From NCBI GenBank assembly GCA_006503475.1, contig RSEH01000133.1, positions 1-64,000 on the forward strand: 64,000 nucleotides of DNA, in the 5' to 3' direction. Of the stretch, positions 57,701 through 64,000 are shown piece by piece (positions within the stretch are counted from its first letter, which is position 1; each line of letters begins with the position of its first letter). The DNA is from Stentor roeselii. Its lineage: Eukaryota; Ciliophora; Heterotrichea; Heterotrichida; Stentoridae. The translations under genes and the position numbers were made by a program. A model generated the notes under the pieces. That model had not been told where the DNA came from. It worked only from the letters and a program-made list of their open reading frames with translations, and ran no database searches.

Positions 57701-58273
57701 GTCTCTGAAGTGAAAAACCCTGTGAGTGACATTGAAGAGGACTATCATACTGAAGGGTTCGAGGAAGAAATCCCGGAAGAGCTTCAAACTGAGACTCTTG
57801 AAGAAATCGCTGAAGAAGTGAAGATCATTGAGTCACCTGATCATAAGTCGAAGATGGCCAAGGACCTTAAACGATTTGACTCGCCTTGCAATAAAGAAAC
57901 TCTTACAGCTTCTAAGTCTTTTGTCAGGTTTTCTTTAAGTGAGTCGCAGTTTTCAACTTCAAGTAAACTCACTAAAGAACAGTATGTTAGAGGCTTTTGT
58001 GACCTGAAGAAAAGTCTTCAAGATGTTGATAATTATTTCACTTCTATTGATATGACTGACCCTGAATATAGTGTCAGTTTTGAAGAAAGTTACAAGGAAA
58101 GAAAGGATATTTTAGACTTACTTGTTAAGATATCGGGACAACTTGGAGAACCTCTTGGGTTTAACAGGGAAAATGAAATAATTGAAAGGTTTAGCAAAAA
58201 ATTAGTGTCAAAAGTAGAGAAACAGATGAGAAAAAGAGAGAAAAAAAGGGATAGAGATCGAGAAAGGGAGTAA
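54800..58273 (+). CDS. WDR62/MAPKBP1-like WD40 protein
   Basis: 1157 residues, the largest ORF. Residues about 20-720 hold about twelve WD40 repeats forming two propellers. The start of the propeller resembles WDR62/MAPKBP1: IGITSKGNNSLAVN, FSSNGRYLATGEGTCKQPEI, LKGHKYGIEWLAFSPDS and NIKMWHFEKG. Later repeats include LFVTASSDKTIRFWHL and LASGSRDRLIHIFDV. After residue 730 comes a long acidic, low-complexity stretch (780-1060), then a coiled-coil-like and Lys/Arg-rich end (QMRKREKKRDRDRE). In animals these scaffold JNK signalling at spindle poles and centrosomes, so a basal-body role is plausible. ATG 11 bp after the transporter stop. Confidence 0.85.
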   Translation: MMRGKKVMIPRSQAKRSSCISLDKIIGITSKGNNSLAVNSQSSEIAFIASGVVCFYSALSNKQEFYLFNQNSKVFSCLAFSSNGRYLATGEGTCKQPEIAIWELAGPKQATLIRTLKGHKYGIEWLAFSPDSQFLVSIGNEHDKGMFVWSWVQEKRVTSNKITKRILSLAFSPSGDFFVTGGVKNIKMWHFEKGKPVTTSSSSSAETKCMASKNVDLAEMKDKNFLSVAVNAENIFALTQDGILCVFTLERVMDKWMDLHAGAGFVLMAAGKYLVCGCADGIIRCFDSATLDHIATLPRPPPLGQANISPDRKKAVIASEPSSLFADTIGLTLLDNNSKLYALYSDRTVFIWDISRLESITVFRAFLHHSSSINQIQILPTSTQELTLFVTASSDKTIRFWHLCQSDPKKLEVNLIRNVYSRELSRIIYITKSLDHFKQRIPEGEGCIKCISVSGDGKHIASGDSEGNLRVHRTDTLEEIIHMTAHDSDVVTLDYNTHIPREGDCEKGRALLASGSRDRLIHIFDVEADYKPVLTIDDHNSSIADLTFVRSEGQDRLISCAADRSIVFRTVNAGNASRYFQTIEKTKKCYSITPHPIHRIVLIGEDKSVKLSVIENGKVSREIEDYQEKGAKIINDSNYKIALDPSGLLCAVANLDRNVRLIEYYNGKVLSKMNVGEMISSMAFTPNAKKLLMTTNDGCIFIWRLSVDLTNAIRARLAQAPVSRPLEIEDLPERPKAVQEDLKQELLKIHEEPAIRCHDSVLPSWAKAEPSSKKSPFDMAGDSAIPGKWGRGPVKIEFDENLDDQPKPSEDFDFEEVDKKEFAPLCLPDQNKGRDSFKVTKSISGPCFIEEKEEEIKEDPPAEDVEEDEELNKLPELEPESTFVKNPMRQSLSSSFWKKKQEDVPKVGLFQFEQVQAEPWIVPSKPMVFRKKQVEEAQEDIKGALNKLQEIGIHAKPVKVFSDPEILVSEVKNPVSDIEEDYHTEGFEEEIPEELQTETLEEIAEEVKIIESPDHKSKMAKDLKRFDSPCNKETLTASKSFVRFSLSESQFSTSSKLTKEQYVRGFCDLKKSLQDVDNYFTSIDMTDPEYSVSFEESYKERKDILDLLVKISGQLGEPLGFNRENEIIERFSKKLVSKVEKQMRKREKKRDRDRERE

Positions 58274-58289
58274 TTAATGATAGATTTGA

Positions 58290-58601
58290 TTAGTCTTCTA
58301 GAATTTTTTTCTCTGCTTCAAGTTTTTTTATTTCACTTTCTTTGTTTTCTCTTTTCTGAATCGGGTCAGTGTAAATGAAGATGGAATATCCCAGGTACAT
58401 AAAAACCGGTGCCATAATCAACGATTTCAACTTCCAACGAGCAATCGCATATCCAGTAAGGTGCAAATTTTTCTCTTCAAACGAATTAACCAGTTTAATT
58501 TTTTTATTCTTAAGACTGCTTTGAAAGATAGGGTTATGCTCTAAAACATCTTCATGAATATCAACTTTTTGTTTAAGAGTCTTGTTGAACCTAAATGCCA
58601 T
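58290..58601 (-). CDS. Small single-span membrane protein of unknown function
   Basis: 103 residues. One hydrophobic stretch, SLIMAPVFMYLGYSIFIYT (about 60-78), flanked by basic N-terminal sequence (KTLKQKVDIHEDVLEHN) and a charged C-terminal helix (RENKESEIKKLEAEKKILED). Could be a mitochondrial or ER subunit, but nothing specific supports that. Stop 16 bp from that of the WDR62-like gene. The ATG lies 61 bp below the LZTFL1 stop on the same strand. Confidence 0.55.
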   Translation of the reverse strand: MAFRFNKTLKQKVDIHEDVLEHNPIFQSSLKNKKIKLVNSFEEKNLHLTGYAIARWKLKSLIMAPVFMYLGYSIFIYTDPIQKRENKESEIKKLEAEKKILED

Positions 58602-58661
58602 TCAATAATTCTAACCATCATATTATCCTTTACTACTAAGTGCGTTGATCCTGTTTATTTT

Positions 58662-59417
58662 TTACTGTTCTCTAAGTTCCTTTATCTGGTCATTCTTGCT
58701 CTGTATCAATTTTTTCAAACTTTGAAACTGTTTCGAGTCTGCCAGTCTTTTTTCCTGTTCTTGCTTTAAACTTTGAATGAGTTCTTCTTTAGTCCTAAGC
58801 TCGAGCTAAGTAACTTTTACTTTTGTCTCCTCCAAAGCCTGACTCACTTCTTTCACCTCTTCAAGTCCCTCATTGTGACTGCGAAACTTGCTAAGTTCCT
58901 CTAAAAGTGCCGTGATTTCCACTTGTTGTTCCTTATTCTTCTTCTTACTTGCATTTAGCTCATCAGTCACTTCCTTGAGTCTAGCAGAAGCCAACTGTTC
59001 ATTAGCTGTATTCGCATTCAACGTTGGAAGCCTTGCTCCAAGTTTTTTCGGGGCTTCAGGTGCTTTTCCGATGTTTTTCATCTCTTCAATCGCTTTTTCA
59101 TTTTCGATAAAGGACAAGTCGCCCTGCAAGTTCAAGTTAGAGGCTTCTGCTTGTGACATCAGGATTTTTATGTACACTCCTGACATGTAGACCACGTTTT
59201 GAAGCTCAGAGTCGACTGTGCTTTTTAACTCGGATTTCAAGTCGGAGATCAAGGACTCTACCTCTGACCAGGACAGGATCTCGTCTTTTGAACTCTTTTT
59301 TAAGGTTTGGTTGAAGGCTGCCTCGATTTCGTTCAAAGTTTCTTTTCGCTTTTGGGCAAAGAAGTCCATGTAACGACGCATTTCTTGAAGATGGCCTTGA
59401 CTTAGAATGTATTCCAT
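58662..59417 (-). CDS. LZTFL1: LZTFL1 (BBS17) homologue, two exons
   Basis: Exon 1 is 59417-58821 (199 codons), exon 2 is 58805-58662 (47 residues plus TAA), total 246 residues. Joining across the 15-nt intron at 58806-58820 keeps the frame and yields a C-terminus with FQSLKKLIQSKNDQIKELRE, which matches the conserved end of LZTFL1 (NDQIK-LR). The N-terminus (YMDFFAQKRKETL, ELQNVVYMSGVYIKILMSQAE) and the central coiled coil also fit. Without splicing the frame would end at VKVT and lose this motif. LZTFL1 controls BBSome traffic into cilia. The divergent neighbour starts 60 bp away. Confidence 0.85.
58806..58820 (-). other. 15-nucleotide spliceosomal intron in LZTFL1
   Basis: On the minus strand it reads GTAAAAGTTACTTAG: GT at the 5' end, AG at the 3' end, an A at position 10 that could be the branch point, and an in-frame TAG if retained. 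It sits in phase 0. Removing it restores a conserved C-terminus. Confidence 0.9.
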
Positions 59418-59477
59418 TTATGGGTTGTAGGATTGAGTTTGTGAATTTAGGGATTATTGAGAAAGGGTTTGGTTATT

Positions 59478-59885
59478 ATGGAAAAAAATATTGGTTTAAG
59501 GCCGGAGATTTTGGTACTTGTTGATATTGAGAATGAAGATTTTTTTACTTATGAAATTCCTAAGGATGAGTTTCAGTTTAGATTGATTCAGGAAGAGTTT
59601 GAAAGGAAAAGGGTTAAAGTTGAGTTTTTCTTTGAAAGTGATGAAGTTCCTGAATGTAGACTTAAAAAGATTGAAAGTTTTCAAGAGTTTAAAATGGCTT
59701 CGGAGGTTTATGATCCTCAAGGAGTTATAATGTTTATTCGCCTTGTTGAAATCAAGAACCAAGATAACGGGAAAGAATGGAGATGCAGGTCTTGTGGAAA
59801 GTCGAAAATCCTTTCATCTGAAAAGAACTGTCCAGTTTGTTTATCTAAAAAGCCTGTCGAAAACTTAACTAAAACTCCTTATTAA
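59478..59885 (+). CDS. Small protein with C-terminal zinc ribbon (RanBP2-type-like)
   Basis: 135 residues from the first ATG at 59478. The first 100 residues look folded and acidic (ILVLVDIENEDFFTYEIP, EFQFRLIQEEFERK). Residues about 103-124 have WRCRSCGK...CPVC, i.e. W-x-C-x2-C-x10-C-x2-C, close to RanBP2-type zinc fingers that bind ubiquitin or RNA, though the usual Asn is missing. Family not identified. Start context GGTTATTATG. Confidence 0.6.
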   Translation: MEKNIGLRPEILVLVDIENEDFFTYEIPKDEFQFRLIQEEFERKRVKVEFFFESDEVPECRLKKIESFQEFKMASEVYDPQGVIMFIRLVEIKNQDNGKEWRCRSCGKSKILSSEKNCPVCLSKKPVENLTKTPY

Positions 59886-59979
59886 TCCAAAACAATCCAC
59901 ACCTATCAAAAGTCTCAAATCATGATAAAAAAAATCATTTTCAATAATCTCCTTATTTAATAATCCACGTAATATCTCA

Positions 59980-62121
59980 ATGCTTTTCCTTCTATTGCAA
60001 TCTGTTTCATCCCAACTCGCTCTTCCAGGCCAAGACCTGACCCTCGTAACACCCACTCAGATCTCAACTCTCGAAGGCAAGATCCACGCGATATCGGCTC
60101 AAGGTGATCTTCAATGGACTCTAGAAACCCAGAAGCCTTTGATATCTTCCTACTACTCAGAACTTGCATTTGAAGAGAAGCCTTCACCATTGATCTCAAC
60201 ATTAGGAGGAGAAATTGTTTCATTTTCAGAAGGAAAATTCGTGAAACTTAATCAAAACATCAAAGATTTAGTCGACAAGCCAGTCTGCATCTCATCGGAC
60301 CGTCTTTACATCGGGGAAAAATACATGAAAGCCTATGTGCTGGACAGACTCACTGGAACTGTCCTGGCTTTCCATGAGAACCGTAACGTGATGGAAGGGA
60401 TGAAGACGCAACCGACTGTGAGGATTGCTTTGATTGAATATGTTTATAAAGTCTTGGATGCACATACTTTGAGCACTATTTATAATATCAGCTATACTGA
60501 ACTTCTTTCTGATTCGAAAAGTGTGAATTTTCATAAAACTTCTGGAGATTTAAGCTATCTTTTTACACATGTTTCTACTCCGGTTACTTCTGTTTATACA
60601 CTGCTGGACTCGGGGTCACTTGTTCAGGTTCATGATGATCCTGATGCTGTTGGGAAGATCAAGTTGAATAATATTGGAAATAATATGCTTTATGCGGAAT
60701 TTTTACCTGGAGATTTTGAAGGGAAGAATGTGTTTTCGTTGACTCATGAAAATAATACTGCTTATTTGTTACCAGGGAGTAAAGATAATCGCATGGATAT
60801 TTTGAGTGAAGGGAGTAGTTTGGATATTGCTGGAGTTGCTGCGATTTTTATAGGAGTTGTTGTTAGTGCCATCTTCCTAGCATTAACATTCAATCGTCCA
60901 ATCTCAAAGAAAAAAACCTCAACAGTAGAAATATCAGTCGGTACAAACGAAGACGTTCCTCCAGCACGTTTCCAGCTATTCCAAGACCGTATTCTCGGAG
61001 AAGGCAGTCAAGGAACAACTGTTTTCGAAGGCATATTCCAAGATCGTCCAGTGGCAGTGAAGCGAGTTCTAAAAAACTGTATAAAAGAAGCAAAACAAGA
61101 AGTTTCCATTCTAATTAAAGCAGACGCACATCCAAACGTTGTGACTTTCTTCGCCTTAGAAGAAGATGAAACTTTTATTTATCTAATCCTTGAAAAATGC
61201 GTCGGGTCACTCGCCGATGTGGTAAACGACCAGGCAAAGAAAAAAGGTAAAAAATTCAACAAACAATTCAATCTTTTAAAACTTTTACAAGATTCAGCGA
61301 AGGGACTTAATTATTTACATAAACTCAAAATTGTTCATCGTGATATCAAACCTATGAATATTTTAATTGATAGTAAAGGAAATGCAAAGATTGCTGATTT
61401 CGCTTCTGGCAAAAGACTTGCGAAAGATGTGGAATCTTTTGGGACTCATTCTCATGGGTCTTCAGGATGGCAGTCAAGAGAAGTGCTATTAAATCAACGA
61501 AGAACACTAGCAGTTGATATCTTTTCACTAGGATGCACTTTTTTCTACTCACTGACTAAAGGACAACATCCTTTCGGTTCTAAGGTAAAAAGAGACACAA
61601 ACATAATCGACGGGAAATACAACTTATCAGGGCTAACCCAAGAAGCCCATCACCTAATAAAAAGAATGATTCACAACGACCCATCAACCAGACCATCAGC
61701 TGATTACGTCTCACAACATTGCCTTTTCTGGAACTCTCAAGTAAAACTTAACTTCTTACAGGACGTGAGTGACCTCCTGGAAGCTGAAGGAAATGGAAGT
61801 TTACTTGAAATTGAATTGGAAAGTTTCTGTAAAATCGCCATTCCTGGAGGCTGGGAAAAAGAACTGGGAACGGAATTCATTTCGAATTTAGGAAAATATC
61901 GGAAGTATAATTTTGAATCTGTGAAGGACTTGTTGAGAGTTATTAGAAATAAAATGCATCATTATCATGACCTTCCTGATACCTTGAAAAAAGCGGTTGG
62001 GACTCTACCTGATGGGTTTTACTCGTTTTTTGATAAGAAGTTTCCTCTGCTTTTTATTAGTCTCTTCGATTATATTGAAAAAAGTGGAAATCGGGTGTAT
62101 TTCAAGTATATCAAAGTTTAG
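59980..62121 (+). CDS. ERN1: IRE1-type ER stress sensor kinase/ribonuclease
   Basis: 713 residues. Signal peptide about 1-14; luminal propeller-like domain to about 270 (STLEGKIHAISAQGDLQWTL matches the IRE1 start); membrane span 284-303; kinase about 332-582; KEN ribonuclease about 586-701. In the kinase the ATP Lys361 (VAVKRV), HRD Asp455 (HRDIKPMNIL) and the Asp of DFG are present, but DFG reads DFA (473-475). The RNase keeps NLGKYRKY, DLLRVIRNKMHHY and LPDTL, including the catalytic Tyr, Asn and His positions. It senses unfolded proteins and cleaves mRNA. A 15-nt in-frame stretch at 60046-60060 is probably an intron. Symbol denotes family. Confidence 0.9.
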   Translation: MLFLLLQSVSSQLALPGQDLTLVTPTQISTLEGKIHAISAQGDLQWTLETQKPLISSYYSELAFEEKPSPLISTLGGEIVSFSEGKFVKLNQNIKDLVDKPVCISSDRLYIGEKYMKAYVLDRLTGTVLAFHENRNVMEGMKTQPTVRIALIEYVYKVLDAHTLSTIYNISYTELLSDSKSVNFHKTSGDLSYLFTHVSTPVTSVYTLLDSGSLVQVHDDPDAVGKIKLNNIGNNMLYAEFLPGDFEGKNVFSLTHENNTAYLLPGSKDNRMDILSEGSSLDIAGVAAIFIGVVVSAIFLALTFNRPISKKKTSTVEISVGTNEDVPPARFQLFQDRILGEGSQGTTVFEGIFQDRPVAVKRVLKNCIKEAKQEVSILIKADAHPNVVTFFALEEDETFIYLILEKCVGSLADVVNDQAKKKGKKFNKQFNLLKLLQDSAKGLNYLHKLKIVHRDIKPMNILIDSKGNAKIADFASGKRLAKDVESFGTHSHGSSGWQSREVLLNQRRTLAVDIFSLGCTFFYSLTKGQHPFGSKVKRDTNIIDGKYNLSGLTQEAHHLIKRMIHNDPSTRPSADYVSQHCLFWNSQVKLNFLQDVSDLLEAEGNGSLLEIELESFCKIAIPGGWEKELGTEFISNLGKYRKYNFESVKDLLRVIRNKMHHYHDLPDTLKKAVGTLPDGFYSFFDKKFPLLFISLFDYIEKSGNRVYFKYIKV
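60046..60060 (+). other. Candidate 15-nt intron without stop codon in the IRE1 gene
   Basis: GTAACACCCACTCAG begins GTAA, ends CAG, has A-C-T at positions 10-12 exactly like the confirmed LZTFL1 intron, and lies in phase 0. Keeping it inserts VTPTQ between LTL and ISTLEGKIHAI. Removing it gives a segment that aligns without a gap to the start of IRE1 luminal domains. Confidence 0.55.
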
Positions 62122-63223
62122 GTACTACAAGATTGAAATCTGTTTTATAAGTAGTAAATTAATCTTTTAAGGAAATTTCATTATTTTATGAAAAATCGTT
62201 AAATAGTGAATCGATTCAAGAATTTTATAAGAATGAAATTCTATTTTTTCAAGTTTTTGAAAAATTTATGATTTTGTTTTAGGATAAAATTTTTAATTAG
62301 TTTGAAACTTCTTCGTTTAAAATAGTTAAATTTACCAGAAATCTTTGATTTTTATAAAGATTCTCAGTTTTTGAACACTCTTGAATTTAATAAAAATATA
62401 CACTCCATTTTTTATCAGGCAAAAATTTGAATTTTCTTGACTGAATTTTGGATTATTTTTGATTATTACTTGAAATTAAGAGAGATATACAAGAAAAATT
62501 TCAGGAACCACTTTTGGGGCTTAGCTCTAGAATTTACCTTCATAAATTTTTTAAGATAAAAAATCTACTATCTTCCCACTCCACTATCAAAAGTTTGAAC
62601 TATTCACAAGAACCAAAAAGATTTTTAATCATTTAAAGAAAAAATCTATTTTAAGCCATCAGCAATTCAAATTTTGTTTGACATTTTTTTGGTACCATAA
62701 AACATTATGTTGAAAAAATAATGATAGCAAGATTTTCTCTTTAAAATGATCTTAAATCCAGTTTTTTATTTAATTTTTAAGCAGTTCTGAATATCCAAAC
62801 CTCAAAAGTCTCAGAACCAGTCCAAAAATGCTAAAATTTTCAGAAAAATCTCGAAATAAATTTTTATCGATAGTAATAAAAGTCCTTGAGTTATCCGATG
62901 ATCTACTCAGCAAAACTTTCCAATATTTTTCCTAAAGTATCACAAAACCCTCACAAGTTTACCCATTAAATTAGAAATTCTGAATCTTTGAGTAACATGC
63001 AGTAGGTTCTCCGAGTTCAAATTTCCCGCAAACCATCAAAAAAATTCAAAATTCAAAGTTGAAAGAAAAGCCAGAAACTTAAAATTTCATGAAAAAAAGT
63101 ATTTATTTTGAAATCTGACGATAGTTTTCTCTTATTTCTCCATGAATCCTGATAATCCAAGACTTGATTTTTTGTGAAATTGTGGCTCGAAGCTTCAATA
63201 AATTGGACTTTAATATAAAATAA
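62122..63223. other. 1.1-kb AT-rich gene-free region
   Basis: No credible ORF on either strand; the frame at 63053-63343 on the minus strand is a shadow of the zinc-finger gene and its flank. No repeats or RNA gene recognised. The bases before the zinc-finger ATG read CTTTAATATAAAATAA. Confidence 0.5.
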
Positions 63224-63586
63224 ATGAAGCAAGGAAGAGAATTTCAAGAATTTAGAGTTTTCAGATACTGTTGCATGCACAATGACTGCGGAAAAGAATA
63301 CTCGACGAAGGTTAACCTCAAGAGACACATACTGATAAGTCATGTGAAATCAAAAAGGTTTACATGTGAGAGGTGTGATCGAAGCTTCGCGAGTAAACAG
63401 AACTTGGTTGAGCATTCTTATATGCATTCAGGAGAAAAACCTTATGAGTGTGTCTTTTGCAAGGAAAGGTTCAGACATATCAGTTCTTTGTCACTTCATT
63501 ACAAGTTTCATAGGGAAGGAATGCCCATTCCTGTGATTAGTCTACAGAAAGCTAATGATAAGAAGACTACAACTGAGGAGGTTTGA
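63224..63586 (+). CDS. C2H2 zinc-finger protein (three fingers)
   Basis: 120 residues. Three C2H2 fingers: the first is atypical (CCMHNDCGKEYSTKVNLKRH... with C-x4-C spacing), the second CERCDRSFASKQNLVEHSYMH is canonical, and the third CVFCKERFRHISSLSLHYKFH is canonical, joined to the second by a TGEKP-like linker (HSGEKPYEC). Such fingers usually bind DNA, so a transcription factor is likely. The tail (KANDKKTTTEEV) is short and polar. It ends in TGA. Confidence 0.85.
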   Translation: MKQGREFQEFRVFRYCCMHNDCGKEYSTKVNLKRHILISHVKSKRFTCERCDRSFASKQNLVEHSYMHSGEKPYECVFCKERFRHISSLSLHYKFHREGMPIPVISLQKANDKKTTTEEV

Positions 63587-64000
63587 AGAGATTAAGCTTA
63601 ATTTAACCCTGTGGGGCTTATTTTAGTTATAGTTATTTTCAAGGTTTGGGGTAAAAATTGGTTTTGTTTAAAGGTAGTGGGGATTGAAGAAGAGAATAAA
63701 CTTGATATTTTTTTCAGTGAAGAATTAACCAAATAGAAAATTAAATTCTTTATTGATTCAGTAAATTAACGAATTCTTGAATTTTTTTTTCGAAATGTTT
63801 AACATCTAAAAATCATGGGGTTTAATAATTTGTCGAAATCAAGAGTTTATTAATGAATTATAGAAAACAGAAAAATATTAATTTTCAAAAACAGAATTTT
63901 CGATAGATTCAATCAAATAGTTTAATTATAACCTAAACATCAAATTAATAATTACCAGATTCAAAGTAATTATTCAGATTAAATGTCATTTAAACCCACA
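63587..64000. other. AT-rich right edge, no gene seen
   Basis: Short stop-rich frames only. The first about 100 bases are G/T-rich on the plus strand, without a nearby minus-strand gene start. A gene could begin beyond the window edge. Confidence 0.45.

Noticed and set aside
57963-57977. 15-mer starting GTAAAC and ending AAAG inside the WDR62-like gene, possible intron
   Set aside because: GT..AG 15-mers are frequent by chance in AT-rich coding DNA. The A at position 10 is shifted compared with the confirmed intron, it is phase 1 and no alignment supports removal.
1-64000. Ciliate code reassignment (UAA/UAG as Gln, or UGA as Cys or Trp)
   Set aside because: Conserved genes contain no internal stops, Trp and Cys use normal codons, and all three stop codons end genes (TGA at 24667 and 63586, TAG at 25437 and 41294, TAA at many).
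1-64000. Bacterial features such as operons, CRISPR arrays, Shine-Dalgarno sites or insertion sequences
   Set aside because: Gene content is eukaryotic (histone, proteasome, ribosomal protein SA, TTLL, IRE1). No regularly spaced direct repeats with unique spacers, no transposase frame and no terminal inverted repeats were seen.

Overview
This window looks like macronuclear DNA of a heterotrich ciliate, most probably Stentor or a close relative. It is very AT-rich. Conserved proteins (HPPD, PSMA2, RPSA, IRE1, cathepsin L, histone H2B) read straight through in the standard genetic code: Trp is TGG, and TAA, TAG and TGA all end genes. Intergenic gaps are tiny, ciliary and basal-body genes are frequent, and one gene (an LZTFL1 homologue at 58662-59417) needs removal of a 15-nt GT..AG intron to recover its conserved C-terminus. 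Fifteen-nt introns with the standard code are the published hallmark of Stentor.

The window has two compartments. Positions 1 to about 24 kb are gene-poor. They carry AT-rich, Asn/Lys-rich orphan proteins, a multi-pass membrane protein, a beta-propeller ORF next to a TRP/polycystin-like channel ORF (probably one gene, now split by a frameshift and a stop), and a young B-box/Kelch family: three intact genes on the minus strand and one inverted, decayed copy on the plus strand. This part also holds several tandem duplications (33, 47, 26, about 273 and about 297 bp units) and ORF-free stretches up to 2.6 kb.

Positions 24 to 62 kb are densely packed with conserved eukaryotic genes: a RING-PHD protein, a CBM20 protein, a VPS9-domain protein, a CHHC-RING protein, cathepsin L, histone H2B, a transportin-3-like importin, ribosomal protein SA, a CCT-domain protein, a BAP31-like protein, a TTLL, two SHIPPO/STPG proteins, an Ank-Sec7-PH protein, a TCAB1/WRAP53-like propeller, proteasome alpha2, a degenerate DEAD-box protein, HPPD, a DMT transporter, a WDR62/MAPKBP1-like protein, LZTFL1 and IRE1. 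Stop codons of convergent neighbours lie 3-30 bp apart or overlap, and divergent start codons can be 29-81 bp apart. From 62.1 kb the sequence is gene-poor again, with a small C2H2 zinc-finger gene at the right edge.

Two window-wide signals go beyond gene content. Most start codons sit a few bases after a TATAA/TATAAT/AATAA element, which suggests very short 5' leaders. The sense strand upstream of many genes is nearly free of G for 100-220 bases (for example 221 consecutive bases without C on the plus strand upstream of the minus-strand RPSA gene). Protein identifications come from motif recognition by eye; no search was run.
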